From: Prado023 sp964418695
Lineage (GTDB): Bacteria > Actinomycetota > Actinomycetes > S36-B12 > CAIYMF01
DNA length: 64,000 bases
Reading direction: 5' to 3'
Assembly: GCA_964418695.1 (NCBI GenBank)
Contig: CAYQMN010000007.1
Span: 1-64,000 of the forward strand
Position 1 is the first letter of the stretch; every line of letters begins with the position of its first letter. The notes beneath the pieces were generated by a model. The model searched no databases, was not told the origin of the DNA, and was given only the letters and a program-made list of their open reading frames with translations. This document shows, piece after piece, positions 17,216 through 24,957 of the stretch. The position numbers and the translations under genes were made by a program.

Positions 17216-18112
17216 ATGCCCGAGCTGCCCGAGGTCGAGGTCGTCCGGCGCGGGCTGGTCGAGCATGTCCTGGGCCGGCGGATCGACGCGGTGCGCGTCG
17301 CGCATCCCCGGGCCGTCCGCCGCCAGCCCGGCGGGGCCGACGAGTTCACCGCGCTGCTCACCGGGCGGACGCTCGTGAGCGCCGAACGGCGCGGCAAGTT
17401 CCTCTGGCTGACCACCGACGAGCCTGACACCGTGCTGGTCGCCCACCTGGGCATGAGCGGGCAGTTCCGAGTCTCCTCCGGCGAGTCCGACTCGGCTGAG
17501 GGGGCGGCGGATCCGCACCTGCGAGTCGCGCTGGGGCTCGACCGGGGCGGGCTGGCGTTCCTGGACCAGCGCACCTTCGGCTGGGTGGCCGCGACGCACC
17601 TGGTCACCGACCAGGTCGGCCGGTCGGTGCCCACGTTCGTGCAGGCCATCGCCCCGGACCCCACCGAGCCGGCCTTCGACCTGCCCGCGCTCGCCCGGGC
17701 GCTGCGGGCTCGCCCGGTCGAGATCAAGCGCCTCCTGCTGGACCAGTCGCGGGTCTCCGGGATCGGCAACATCTACGCCGACGAGGCGCTCTGGCGGGCG
17801 GGCGTGCATCCGCGCCGGCGCGCGGACAGGCTGACCCTGGTGGCGCTGCGGTCGGTCCTGACCGCCGCCAGCCAGGTGATGGCCGAGTCGCTGGCCCAGG
17901 GCGGGACCTCGTTCGACGAGCTGTACGTCGACGTCAACGGGCGCAGTGGCTACTTCGGGCGCGGGCTGGCGGTGTACGGACGGGCGGGTCTGCCGTGCCC
18001 GCGCTGCGGGGCCTCGATCCGGCGCGAGCACTTCATGAACCGGTCCAGCCACTTCTGCCCGAGATGTCAGCCGCCGCCCCGAGCGCGACACTGGGGCGAT
18101 GAGCGACGCTGA
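17216..18112 (+). CDS. mutM: Formamidopyrimidine-DNA glycosylase (Fpg)
   Basis: Bifunctional glycosylase/AP lyase removing 8-oxoguanine. 298 residues. The N-terminal PELPEVEVVRRGL contains the catalytic Pro-Glu; AHLGMSGQFRV and SRVSGIGNIYADEALWRAG (helix-two-turn-helix) follow. The C-terminal zinc finger is complete (CPRCGASI ... HFCPRCQ). Starts 7 nt after rnc; its last 14 bases overlap the acylphosphatase gene. Confidence 0.96.
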   Translation: MPELPEVEVVRRGLVEHVLGRRIDAVRVAHPRAVRRQPGGADEFTALLTGRTLVSAERRGKFLWLTTDEPDTVLVAHLGMSGQFRVSSGESDSAEGAADPHLRVALGLDRGGLAFLDQRTFGWVAATHLVTDQVGRSVPTFVQAIAPDPTEPAFDLPALARALRARPVEIKRLLLDQSRVSGIGNIYADEALWRAGVHPRRRADRLTLVALRSVLTAASQVMAESLAQGGTSFDELYVDVNGRSGYFGRGLAVYGRAGLPCPRCGASIRREHFMNRSSHFCPRCQPPPRARHWGDERR

Positions 18113-18404
18113 CCAGTCCGATGTCCGCCTGACCGCCGTGGTGCACGGCTACGTCCAAGGGGTCGGGTTCCGCTGGACGACCCTGACCGTGGCGAACCGG
18201 CTGAAGCTGCACGGGTCGGCGGAGAACAAGATGGACGGGACCGTCGAGGTCATCGTGGAGGGTCCGCGCGCGGCCTGCGAGCAGCTGCTGGGGTGGCTGC
18301 AAGGGGACGGGTCGCGCGGGGTCCGGCTGCCCGGCCGGGTCGAGCGGGTGAACGCGCGATGGTCCCCAGCCACGGGGGAGTTCCGCCGATTCTCCACCCA
18401 CTGA
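18099..18404 (+). CDS. Acylphosphatase
   Basis: 101-residue enzyme hydrolysing acyl phosphates. The signature VHGYVQGVGFRWTT holds the catalytic Arg and phosphate loop, and the second motif GTVEVIVEGPRAACEQLL follows. The catalytic Asn is plausibly the N of AENKMDGTVEV. The ATG at 18099 lies inside the end of mutM, the usual mutM-acylphosphatase coupling before smc in actinobacteria. Confidence 0.93.
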   Translation: MSDADQSDVRLTAVVHGYVQGVGFRWTTLTVANRLKLHGSAENKMDGTVEVIVEGPRAACEQLLGWLQGDGSRGVRLPGRVERVNARWSPATGEFRRFSTH

Positions 18405-18475
18405 GGGCGCCGGCGCGGACACGTCCGAGGCGCCCTCGAACAGCACTTGACCCGCCAGTAACTTAGGTGGGACTC

Positions 18476-18502
18476 TTGCCGTAGGTCTTCTGTTCTGATA
18501 AT
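18476..18502 (+). promoter_or_regulatory. Candidate promoter upstream of the small coiled-coil gene and smc
   Basis: TTGCCG (18476-18481) and TG-GATAAT (-10 at 18497-18502) are spaced 15 bp, with an extended -10 TG-like context. It lies 44 nt before the ATG of the small coiled-coil gene, in the only AT-richer stretch of the region. Confidence 0.45.
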
Positions 18503-18546
18503 GCCGGTCCGGCCCGTCCCGGACCCGTTCTGGCGAGGAGCTGTGG

Positions 18547-18732
18547 ATGGCCAAGGCCCTGTACGGATCCCACGGTGGCGCGGACCCGCGCCTCGCGGCC
18601 GAGTTGGCCACGCTGCGTGCCCGCGTGCGCAGCCTGGAGGCCGAGGTCGTCGCGCTGCGCTCGGAGCTCGCGCTGCCCGACGCCGACCTCGACCTCGCAC
18701 TGCTCGCCGACCAGGACGCCGCCCTCGTCTGA
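18547..18732 (+). CDS. Small conserved coiled-coil protein
   Basis: 61 residues. MAKALYGSHGGADPRLAAEL is followed by a Leu/Arg/Glu heptad stretch (LRARVRSLEAEVVALRSELAL), then an acidic tail. GGCGAGGAGC immediately upstream is a good Shine-Dalgarno, and a promoter-like element is present. Short proteins of this form beside smc recur in actinobacteria, but I know of no assigned function. A chaperone- or scaffold-like role would be a guess. Confidence 0.7.
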   Translation: MAKALYGSHGGADPRLAAELATLRARVRSLEAEVVALRSELALPDADLDLALLADQDAALV

Positions 18733-18777
18733 GCGGGTTCCCCGAGCGCGCGGACCCGATCACGTAGGGTCCGGCAC

Positions 18778-21700
18778 GTGCACCTCAAGAGCCTGACGGT
18801 CAAGGGCTTCAAGTCCTTCGCGTCCGCCACCTCCCTGGTGTTCGAGCCCGGGGTGACCTGCGTCGTCGGGCCGAACGGCTCGGGCAAGTCCAACGTGGTG
18901 GACGCCCTGGCCTGGGTGATGGGCGAGCAGGGCGCCAAGAGCCTGCGCGGGGCCAAGATGGAGGACGTCATCTTCGCCGGCACGTCCGGGCGTGCCCCGC
19001 TGGGCCGCGCCGAGGTGAGCCTGACCATCGACAACTCCGACAACGCGCTGCCGATCGACTACACCGAGGTCACGATCACGCGGACGATGTTCCGCAGCGG
19101 CGGCTCGGAGTACGCGATCAACGGCAGCGCGTGCCGGCTGCTCGACATCCAGGAGCTGCTCAGCGACTCCGGGATCGGCCGCGAGATGCACGTCATCGTC
19201 GGCCAGGGCCAGCTCGACCAGATCCTGCACGCCACGCCCGAGGACCGTCGCGGGTTCGTCGAGGAGGCGGCCGGCGTCCTCAAGCACCGCCGGCGCAAGG
19301 AGCGCGCGGTCCGCAAGCTCGACGCGATGCAGGTCAACCTCGCGCGCGTCCAGGACCTCACCACCGAGCTGCGCCGCCAGCTCACCCCCCTGGGTAAGCA
19401 GGCCGAGGTCGCCCGGCGCGCGCACGTCATCCAGATGGACCTGCGCGACTCGGCGCTGCGGCTGCTCGCCGACGACCTGCACACCCTGACCGAGCAGTAC
19501 GAGCAGGAGATCGCCGACGAGTCGGCGCTGCGCGAGCGCCGGGCGCTGGTCGACGCCGAGCTGGCCAACCTGCTGGCCGCCGAGGCCACCCATGAGGCGC
19601 GCGCCCAGGCCGAGGTGCCCGCCCTGGCCGCCGCGCAGGAGGCGTGGTTCGGGCTGTCCAGCGTGCGCGAGCGGCTGGCCGGCACGCTCGGCATGGCCGA
19701 GGACCGGGTCCGCTCGCTTGCCCCTGAGCCCGCGTCGGCGCCCACCGGTCGGGACCCCGAGCGGCTCGAGGCCGAGGCCCGCTCGATGCGCGCCCAGGAG
19801 GCCGAGCTCAACCGGACCGTCGACGAGCTGCGCGCCGAGCTGACCCTGGCGGTGTCCGTGCGGGTCGCTGCCGAGGCCGCGCTGGCCACTGCCGAGCGCG
19901 AGCTGGCCGCGGCCGTCCGGGCGGCGGCGGACGGCCGGGAAGGCCGCGCGCGCCTGCAGGGCCAGGTCAACGCGGCCCGGTCGCGGACCGAGGCGCGGGC
20001 CAGCGAGATCGAGCGGCTCCAGGAGCAGGTGCACGCGGCTCGTGAACGCGCCGCACAGGCGAAGGGTGAGTTCGGCAAGCTGGAGGCGTCGATCGCCGGG
20101 CTGGACGAGGGCGAGGTCGACCTGGACTCCGGGTACGAGGAGGCGCGGGTCGCCCTGGCCGAGGTCCAGGAGCGGATCGCCGCCCTGGGCGCGCACGAGG
20201 CTGCCGCGGAGCGCGACCGGGCGGCACTCGCGGCCCGGGTCGACGCGCTCGCGCCGATGGTCGAGGTGGCCGACGCCTCCCGGGAGCTGGCCTCGGGGGC
20301 GGTGCCCGGGGTGGCTGGGACGGTCGCGGCCGCGCTGGTGGTGCAGTCGGGCTACGAGGTGGCGGTCGGGGCAGCGCTGGGCGCCGCGGCCGACGCGGCA
20401 CTGGCGGGCTCGGACGAGGCGGCGCTGGCCGCCCTGAAGTGGCTGGTGGACGGCGATCGTGGCCGGGCCGGGATCGTCCTGCCCGGGCCTGGGGTCAGTC
20501 GCCGCGAGGACTGGCCGGCTCTGCCCGCGGGCGCCCGCTACGCGATCGACGTCGTGAGCGCCGAGGGCGCGCTGGCCGACGCGCTGGCCGGGCTGCTGGA
20601 CCGGGTGGCGGTCGTCGAGGGGGACGTGGCGGAGGCGGTCGGGCTGGCTCGCTCGGTGCCGGTGCTCGCGGCAGTGACCGCCGAGGGCGAGGTCGTGACC
20701 CGGGGCGTCGTCACCGGCGGGTCGGCAGCCGCCCCCACGCGCGTCGAGGTCACCTCCCTGTTGCACGCCGCCCAGGCGCAGCTCGCGCAGGCCGGGCACG
20801 AGGTCGAGCGGGTGCGGTTCGAGCTGGTGGGGGAGCGTACCCGGCTGGGGTCCGCCCAGGCAGCCGCCGACCAGGCACTGGACCGGCTGCACGAGTCCGA
20901 CGCGGCGATGGCGGCGGTGGCCGAGCAGCTGGGCAACCTCGGTCAGCAGGCCCGCGCCGCCACCGCGGAGGCCGAGCGGATCGAGCGCAGCCTGGCCGCC
21001 TCCGAGCAGGCGCTGGCCGACGACCGGATCACCCTGACCGAGCTGGGCGAGCGGCTGGAGCGCGTCCTGGCCCAGCCCATCGTGGAGAACCCGTCGCCAG
21101 ACGCCCGGGACGCGGCCGGCGCCGCCGCCGTCGAGGCTCGCAAGGGCGAGACCGACGGCCGGCTGGCCGTGCGCACCGCGGAGGAGCGAGTCCGCGCGAT
21201 CTCCGGGCGGGCCGAGCAGCTGGAGCGGGCGGCCGCCTCCGAGCGCGGGGCCCGTGCCGCCGCGGTGGCCCGCCGGGAGCGACGGGCGCGGGCTTCGGCC
21301 CTGGCCACCTCGGTGGCAGCGGCCACCCGGCAGGTGCTGGCGCGGATCGAGGAATCGGTGGTGGCCGCCGCGGCTGCCCGGACCGAGGCCGAGCAGGCCC
21401 GGGCCGAGGGGGACGCCGCCCTCAAGGAGCTGCGCGCCCGGATCCGCACCCTGCGCGAGGAGCTCGCGGAGCTGACCTCGTCGGTGCACCGCGACGAGGT
21501 CGCCCGGGCCGAGCAGCGGCTGCGGATCACGGGGTTGCAGGAGCGGGCCCTCTCGGAGTTCGGGTTGGAGCCGGAGTCGCTGGTCGCCGACTACGGGCCG
21601 GGGCAGCCGGTCCCACCCTCCCCGCGGGCGCCGGGCGACGAGGAGGACGGCGGTCCCGAGCCGCAGCCCCGCCCGTACGTCCGCGCGGAGCAGGAGCGTC

Positions 21701-22341
21701 GGCACAAGACCGCGCAGAAGGCGCTCACGCTGCTGGGCAAGGTCAACCCGCTCGCGCTGGAGGAGTTCGCGGCGCTCGAGGAGCGGCATCGGTTCCTCAC
21801 AGAGCAGCTCGAGGATCTCAAGCGCTCGCGCAAGGACCTGCTGGACCTCATCCGCGACGTGGACCACCGCGTCGAGGAGGTGTTCACCGCCGCCTACGCC
21901 GACGTCGCCCGGGAGTTCGAGGGAGTGTTCGCGCGGCTGTTCCCCGGTGGCGACGGACGGCTCGTGCTCACCGACCCGCAGAGCATGCTCACCACCGGCA
22001 TCGACGTCGAGGCCCGCCCGCCGGGCAAGAAGATCAAGCGGCTGTCGCTGCTCTCCGGCGGGGAGCGGTCGCTGACCGCGGTGGCGTTCCTCGTGGCCCT
22101 GTTCAAGGCCAGGCCCAGCCCGTTCTACGTGCTGGACGAGGTCGAGGCGGCGCTGGACGACGTGAACCTCGGGCGGCTGATCGAGGTGATCGAGGAGCTG
22201 CGCTCGGACAGCCAGCTCATCGTCATCACCCACCAGAAGCGCACGATGGAGATCGCCGACGCGCTGTACGGGGTGAGCATGCGCGGCGACGGCGTCACGC
22301 ACGTCATCAGCCAGCGCCTCCGCGAGCCCATCGCCGGCTGA
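18778..22341 (+). CDS. smc: Chromosome segregation protein SMC
   Basis: Condensin ATPase, 1187 residues, full length. N-terminal Walker A GPNGSGKSNVVDALAWVMGE (residues about 33-52), coiled coil to about 500, the hinge (GVAGTVAAALVVQSGYEVAVG ... TRGVVTGGSAAAPTR), return coiled coil, then the C-terminal ABC signature LSLLSGGERSLTAVAF and Walker B FYVLDEVEAALDD. GTG start 18778 is fixed by the conserved MHLKSLTVKGFKSFA. Located directly upstream of ftsY as in most bacteria with this cluster; scpA and scpB are not in the window. Confidence 0.97.
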   Translation: MHLKSLTVKGFKSFASATSLVFEPGVTCVVGPNGSGKSNVVDALAWVMGEQGAKSLRGAKMEDVIFAGTSGRAPLGRAEVSLTIDNSDNALPIDYTEVTITRTMFRSGGSEYAINGSACRLLDIQELLSDSGIGREMHVIVGQGQLDQILHATPEDRRGFVEEAAGVLKHRRRKERAVRKLDAMQVNLARVQDLTTELRRQLTPLGKQAEVARRAHVIQMDLRDSALRLLADDLHTLTEQYEQEIADESALRERRALVDAELANLLAAEATHEARAQAEVPALAAAQEAWFGLSSVRERLAGTLGMAEDRVRSLAPEPASAPTGRDPERLEAEARSMRAQEAELNRTVDELRAELTLAVSVRVAAEAALATAERELAAAVRAAADGREGRARLQGQVNAARSRTEARASEIERLQEQVHAARERAAQAKGEFGKLEASIAGLDEGEVDLDSGYEEARVALAEVQERIAALGAHEAAAERDRAALAARVDALAPMVEVADASRELASGAVPGVAGTVAAALVVQSGYEVAVGAALGAAADAALAGSDEAALAALKWLVDGDRGRAGIVLPGPGVSRREDWPALPAGARYAIDVVSAEGALADALAGLLDRVAVVEGDVAEAVGLARSVPVLAAVTAEGEVVTRGVVTGGSAAAPTRVEVTSLLHAAQAQLAQAGHEVERVRFELVGERTRLGSAQAAADQALDRLHESDAAMAAVAEQLGNLGQQARAATAEAERIERSLAASEQALADDRITLTELGERLERVLAQPIVENPSPDARDAAGAAAVEARKGETDGRLAVRTAEERVRAISGRAEQLERAAASERGARAAAVARRERRARASALATSVAAATRQVLARIEESVVAAAAARTEAEQARAEGDAALKELRARIRTLREELAELTSSVHRDEVARAEQRLRITGLQERALSEFGLEPESLVADYGPGQPVPPSPRAPGDEEDGGPEPQPRPYVRAEQERRHKTAQKALTLLGKVNPLALEEFAALEERHRFLTEQLEDLKRSRKDLLDLIRDVDHRVEEVFTAAYADVAREFEGVFARLFPGGDGRLVLTDPQSMLTTGIDVEARPPGKKIKRLSLLSGGERSLTAVAFLVALFKARPSPFYVLDEVEAALDDVNLGRLIEVIEELRSDSQLIVITHQKRTMEIADALYGVSMRGDGVTHVISQRLREPIAG

Positions 22342-22350
22342 TCGCTTGCG

Positions 22351-22366
22351 GCCACGGCCCCGTGGC
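22351..22366 (+). terminator. Short hairpin after smc
   Basis: GCCACG (22351-22356) pairs with CGTGGC (22361-22366), 4-nt loop, 10 nt after the smc stop. Weak candidate terminator. The rest of the 264-bp smc-ftsY gap shows G-rich low-complexity sequence only. Confidence 0.35.
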
Positions 22367-22605
22367 AGAGTGCCACTCGGACGACGGCTTCCCCGCCGCG
22401 CTCTGCTCGCCCTCGGTCCGGGGAGTGGGCGCTCTGACCCATCCGGGGCAGGTGGGCGGCGGAGGCGGCGGTGGGCCCGGGGACTCGGCCGGCGGGCCGG
22501 GCCGTGGGGTTGGTCACGACCGGCGGGCTGGGGCGCTCGGGATGGGAGAATGCGGGCGGCGGCTGACTGTCCGCCTTCGCATGTCCCCGATCGACAGGCT
22601 CCTTC

Positions 22606-23697
22606 GTGAACGCCCTTCCCTACATCATCGTCGGCGTCGCCATCCTTGTGTTGGCTCTCGTCGCCGGCCTCTACTTCGTCCGCTCACGGCGCCCAGGCCA
22701 GCCGCTTGCGCCTCCACCCACCCTGGCCCCGGACGCGCCCACCCCGACCCTGGAACGACCCGGGCTCGAAGTCCCGGCACCGACCGCCGGCCGGCTGGTC
22801 CGGCTGCGCGCACGCCTGGCCCGCAGCCAGGGCGCGGTCGGCCGCGGCCTGCTCGCTCTGCTCTCCCGTGACCACCTGACCGAGGCGGACTGGGAGGAGG
22901 TCGAGACCCTCCTCCTGCAGGCCGATCTCGGCGTCGCGCCCACCCAGGACCTGGTCGATCGGCTGCGCACCCGGGTGCGCGTGCAGGGCACGTCGGACGC
23001 TGCGGCCGTCCGGGCCATGCTCGGCGAGGAGCTGCTGGCGGTCGTCGATCCCGACCTCGACCGCGCCCTGGCCACGCGGCACGAGGGCCGGCCGGCGGTC
23101 ATCCTCGTCGTCGGCGTGAACGGCACCGGCAAGACCACCACCACCGGCAAGCTCGCCCGCGTCCTCATCGCCGACGGGTCCACCGTCGTGCTCGGTGCGG
23201 CCGACACCTTCCGAGCGGCCGCCGCCGACCAGCTCCAGTCCTGGGGCGACCGGGTCGGCGCGACCGTGGTCCGCGGCGCGGCGGGCGGCGATCCCGCCGC
23301 CATCGCGTTCGACGCGGTCCGCGCGGGCATCGAGTCCGAGGCCGACGTCGTGCTCATCGACACCGCTGGCCGCCTGCACACCAAGGTCGGGCTCATGGAC
23401 GAGCTCGGCAAGGTCAAGCGCGTGATCGAGAAGCAGGGCCCGGTGGACGAGGTGCTCCTGGTCATCGACGCGACCACCGGGCAGAACGGCCTGCAGCAGG
23501 CCAGGGTGTTCCGCGATGTCGTGGACATCACCGGGCTGGTGCTCACCAAGCTGGACGGGACCGCCAAGGGCGGCATCGTCGTGGCGGTCCAGCGCGAGCT
23601 GGGCGTGCCGGTCAAGCTGGTCGGCCTCGGCGAGGGCCCCGACGATCTGGCCCCCTTCGTGGCCAAGGACTTCGTCGACGCGATCCTCGACGCCTAA
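22606..23697 (+). CDS. ftsY: Signal recognition particle receptor FtsY
   Basis: SRP-receptor GTPase for co-translational membrane targeting, 363 residues. An N-terminal transmembrane helix (IIVGVAILVLALVAGLYFV) replaces the acidic A domain, as usual in actinobacteria. The N and G domains follow: G1 GVNGTGKTTTTGK, GAADTFRAAAADQL, G3 DTAGRLHTK, G4 TKLDGTAKGG. GTG 22606 gives the membrane anchor directly. Its partner Ffh is encoded at 42.5 kb. Confidence 0.96.
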   Translation: MNALPYIIVGVAILVLALVAGLYFVRSRRPGQPLAPPPTLAPDAPTPTLERPGLEVPAPTAGRLVRLRARLARSQGAVGRGLLALLSRDHLTEADWEEVETLLLQADLGVAPTQDLVDRLRTRVRVQGTSDAAAVRAMLGEELLAVVDPDLDRALATRHEGRPAVILVVGVNGTGKTTTTGKLARVLIADGSTVVLGAADTFRAAAADQLQSWGDRVGATVVRGAAGGDPAAIAFDAVRAGIESEADVVLIDTAGRLHTKVGLMDELGKVKRVIEKQGPVDEVLLVIDATTGQNGLQQARVFRDVVDITGLVLTKLDGTAKGGIVVAVQRELGVPVKLVGLGEGPDDLAPFVAKDFVDAILDA

Positions 23698-23769
23698 CCC
23701 CCACCCCCACCCCCACCCCCACCCCCACCCCCCACCGCACCACCGCACCACCGCACCCCCACCCCCACG
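23697..23769. repeat. C-rich (CCCCCA)n microsatellite after ftsY
   Basis: About five CCCCCA hexamers (from 23698), then three CACCGCA-type units, then more CCCCCA. Strong strand asymmetry: nearly no G on the plus strand, so the minus strand could form G-quadruplexes. It separates the ftsY stop from the left inverted repeat of the DUF559 unit. Confidence 0.85.
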
Positions 23770-23802
23770 CGGGACCCCGTCCCACCCCACCCGCGCCCAC
23801 AA

Positions 23803-23838
23803 TGACGTCGTTCGGCCATATCCGGCCGAACGACGTCA
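23803..23838. repeat. Perfect 15-bp hairpin at the left edge of the DUF559 unit
   Basis: TGACGTCGTTCGGCC (23803-23817) pairs exactly with GGCCGAACGACGTCA (23824-23838), loop ATATCC. It could act as the ftsY terminator. It overlaps the left inverted repeat described separately. Confidence 0.85.
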
Positions 23839-23864
23839 GCGTGTGGCCGATCGCTGCCCCGCTC
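23809..23864. repeat. Left inverted repeat of the DUF559 unit
   Basis: Aligned without gaps to the reverse complement of 24865-24920. Exact blocks: CGTTCGGCCATAT (13 bp), GGCCG, GTGTGGCCGATCG (13 bp), TGCCC and GCTC. The 12 bp between GGCCG and the second 13-bp block are largely diverged. Confidence 0.8.
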
Positions 23865-23966
23865 GTCGGCGTCATGCCGGTCACGATGCGGAGCCACCCG
23901 AGATTCGCCGGAATTGGGCTGTGGACAACTCTCGGATCGTCCTTCAGAGGCGGCAGGATCTCACCC

Positions 23967-24866
23967 ATGACGGGGTGGACAGACGCAATCAGACTCATGC
24001 GGGCGAGCGGGGGGCTCGCCCTGCGGGCAGAGATTCGCGCGCTCGGGGTGCCCGAGCGGACCCTCTACCGGCGCCTGAGCGAAGGGGCGTTGGTCGAGGT
24101 GAACCCCTGGGTGCTCGCGCTGCCCGGGACCGAGCTCGATCTCGTGGCACTCACGCGCGCCGCGGTGCTCGCGCGCCCGGCCGCGATCCCCACTGGCCTC
24201 TCGGCGGCGGTCCTGATCGGCGACGGCCCCTGGGACGAGGTGCCGCCGATCGGTTCGCCTTGGCTCGTGGGTGAGCGAGAACGAGCTCTCGACGCCCGGG
24301 TCTTGCGGCACCCGGACATCCGAACCGTGAAGCGCGCCGGCCTGGTGATCGCCCATCCGGCCTACGCGGTCGTGGACCTGATCCGCGTCCTGAGCTCGGA
24401 CGTCGCGGTCGCCGTCGGACGATCTGCGCTGCAGCGCAGGACCGTCAGCGTGGATTTCCTCACCGAGCGTAGAGCCGTCCTGGGCAGGCTCGCCGGCGCC
24501 GGGCAGCTCGGCCGCGTGATCGAGGAGCTGCGTGAGGGGACCCACGCGGAGTCCGAGCACCGATTCATCGCACTGATCCGCGCGGCGGGCATCGGCGGCT
24601 GGCGCGCGAACTACCCCGTGCGAGTGGCCGGGCGACGCTATTTCCTGGATGCGGCGTTCCCCAAGGAGCGAGTGGCGGTGGAGATCGACGGCCGGGCCCA
24701 TCACAGCTCGGCAGCGGTGTTCCAGAGCGACCGACGCCGGCAGAACGATCTGGTGGCCGCGGGGTGGACCGTGCTGCGCTTCACCTGGGAGGACATCGTC
24801 CACCGGCCCCACGAGGTGGTGGCTCGCGTCGTGCAGGCGCTCGAGTCGTCGCGGCTGGCAGGCTGA
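23967..24866 (+). CDS. DUF559 (Vsr-like) endonuclease-domain protein with AbiEi-type N-terminus
   Basis: 299 residues. The N-terminus (GGLALRAEIRALGVPERTL then LSEGALVEVNPWVLALPG) resembles the winged-helix antitoxin domain of AbiEi proteins. The C-terminus is a DUF559/Vsr-like PD-(D/E)xK nuclease fold: YFLDAAFPKERVAVEIDG supplies the acidic D...ExD set near residues 228-240, followed by HH, DRRRQNDLVAAGWTVLRFTW. ATG 23967 is chosen because it begins the domain; the open frame back to 23802 crosses the left inverted repeat. No partner toxin gene is adjacent. The stop codon touches the right inverted repeat. Substrate and role unknown; many actinobacteria carry several paralogues. Confidence 0.82.
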   Translation: MTGWTDAIRLMRASGGLALRAEIRALGVPERTLYRRLSEGALVEVNPWVLALPGTELDLVALTRAAVLARPAAIPTGLSAAVLIGDGPWDEVPPIGSPWLVGERERALDARVLRHPDIRTVKRAGLVIAHPAYAVVDLIRVLSSDVAVAVGRSALQRRTVSVDFLTERRAVLGRLAGAGQLGRVIEELREGTHAESEHRFIALIRAAGIGGWRANYPVRVAGRRYFLDAAFPKERVAVEIDGRAHHSSAAVFQSDRRRQNDLVAAGWTVLRFTWEDIVHRPHEVVARVVQALESSRLAG

Positions 24867-24920
24867 GCCGGGCACCGATCGGCCACACCGTGGCACGAAC
24901 CGGCCATATATGGCCGAACG
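24865..24920. repeat. Right inverted repeat of the DUF559 unit
   Basis: Reverse-complement partner of 23809-23864, beginning at the stop codon of the DUF559 gene. It contains the perfect 16-bp palindrome CGGCCATATATGGCCG (24901-24916), the counterpart of the left hairpin. Confidence 0.8.
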
Positions 24921-24957
24921 GTGACCGCCTGACCGTCGGTCGGCTGACCGCGATGGC

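Noticed and set aside
18760..22302. Minus-strand open frame of 1180 codons antisense to smc
   Set aside because: Composition is Gly/Arg/His/Leu-rich with no domain pattern, and smc on the plus strand is certain.
23697..23769. Replicon end or telomere
   Set aside because: The C-rich tract lies inside a contiguous core gene order (ftsY to amt), so it is an internal microsatellite.
23802..23966. Upstream extension of the DUF559 gene
   Set aside because: The 55 extra codons would translate the left inverted repeat; the domain begins at 23967.
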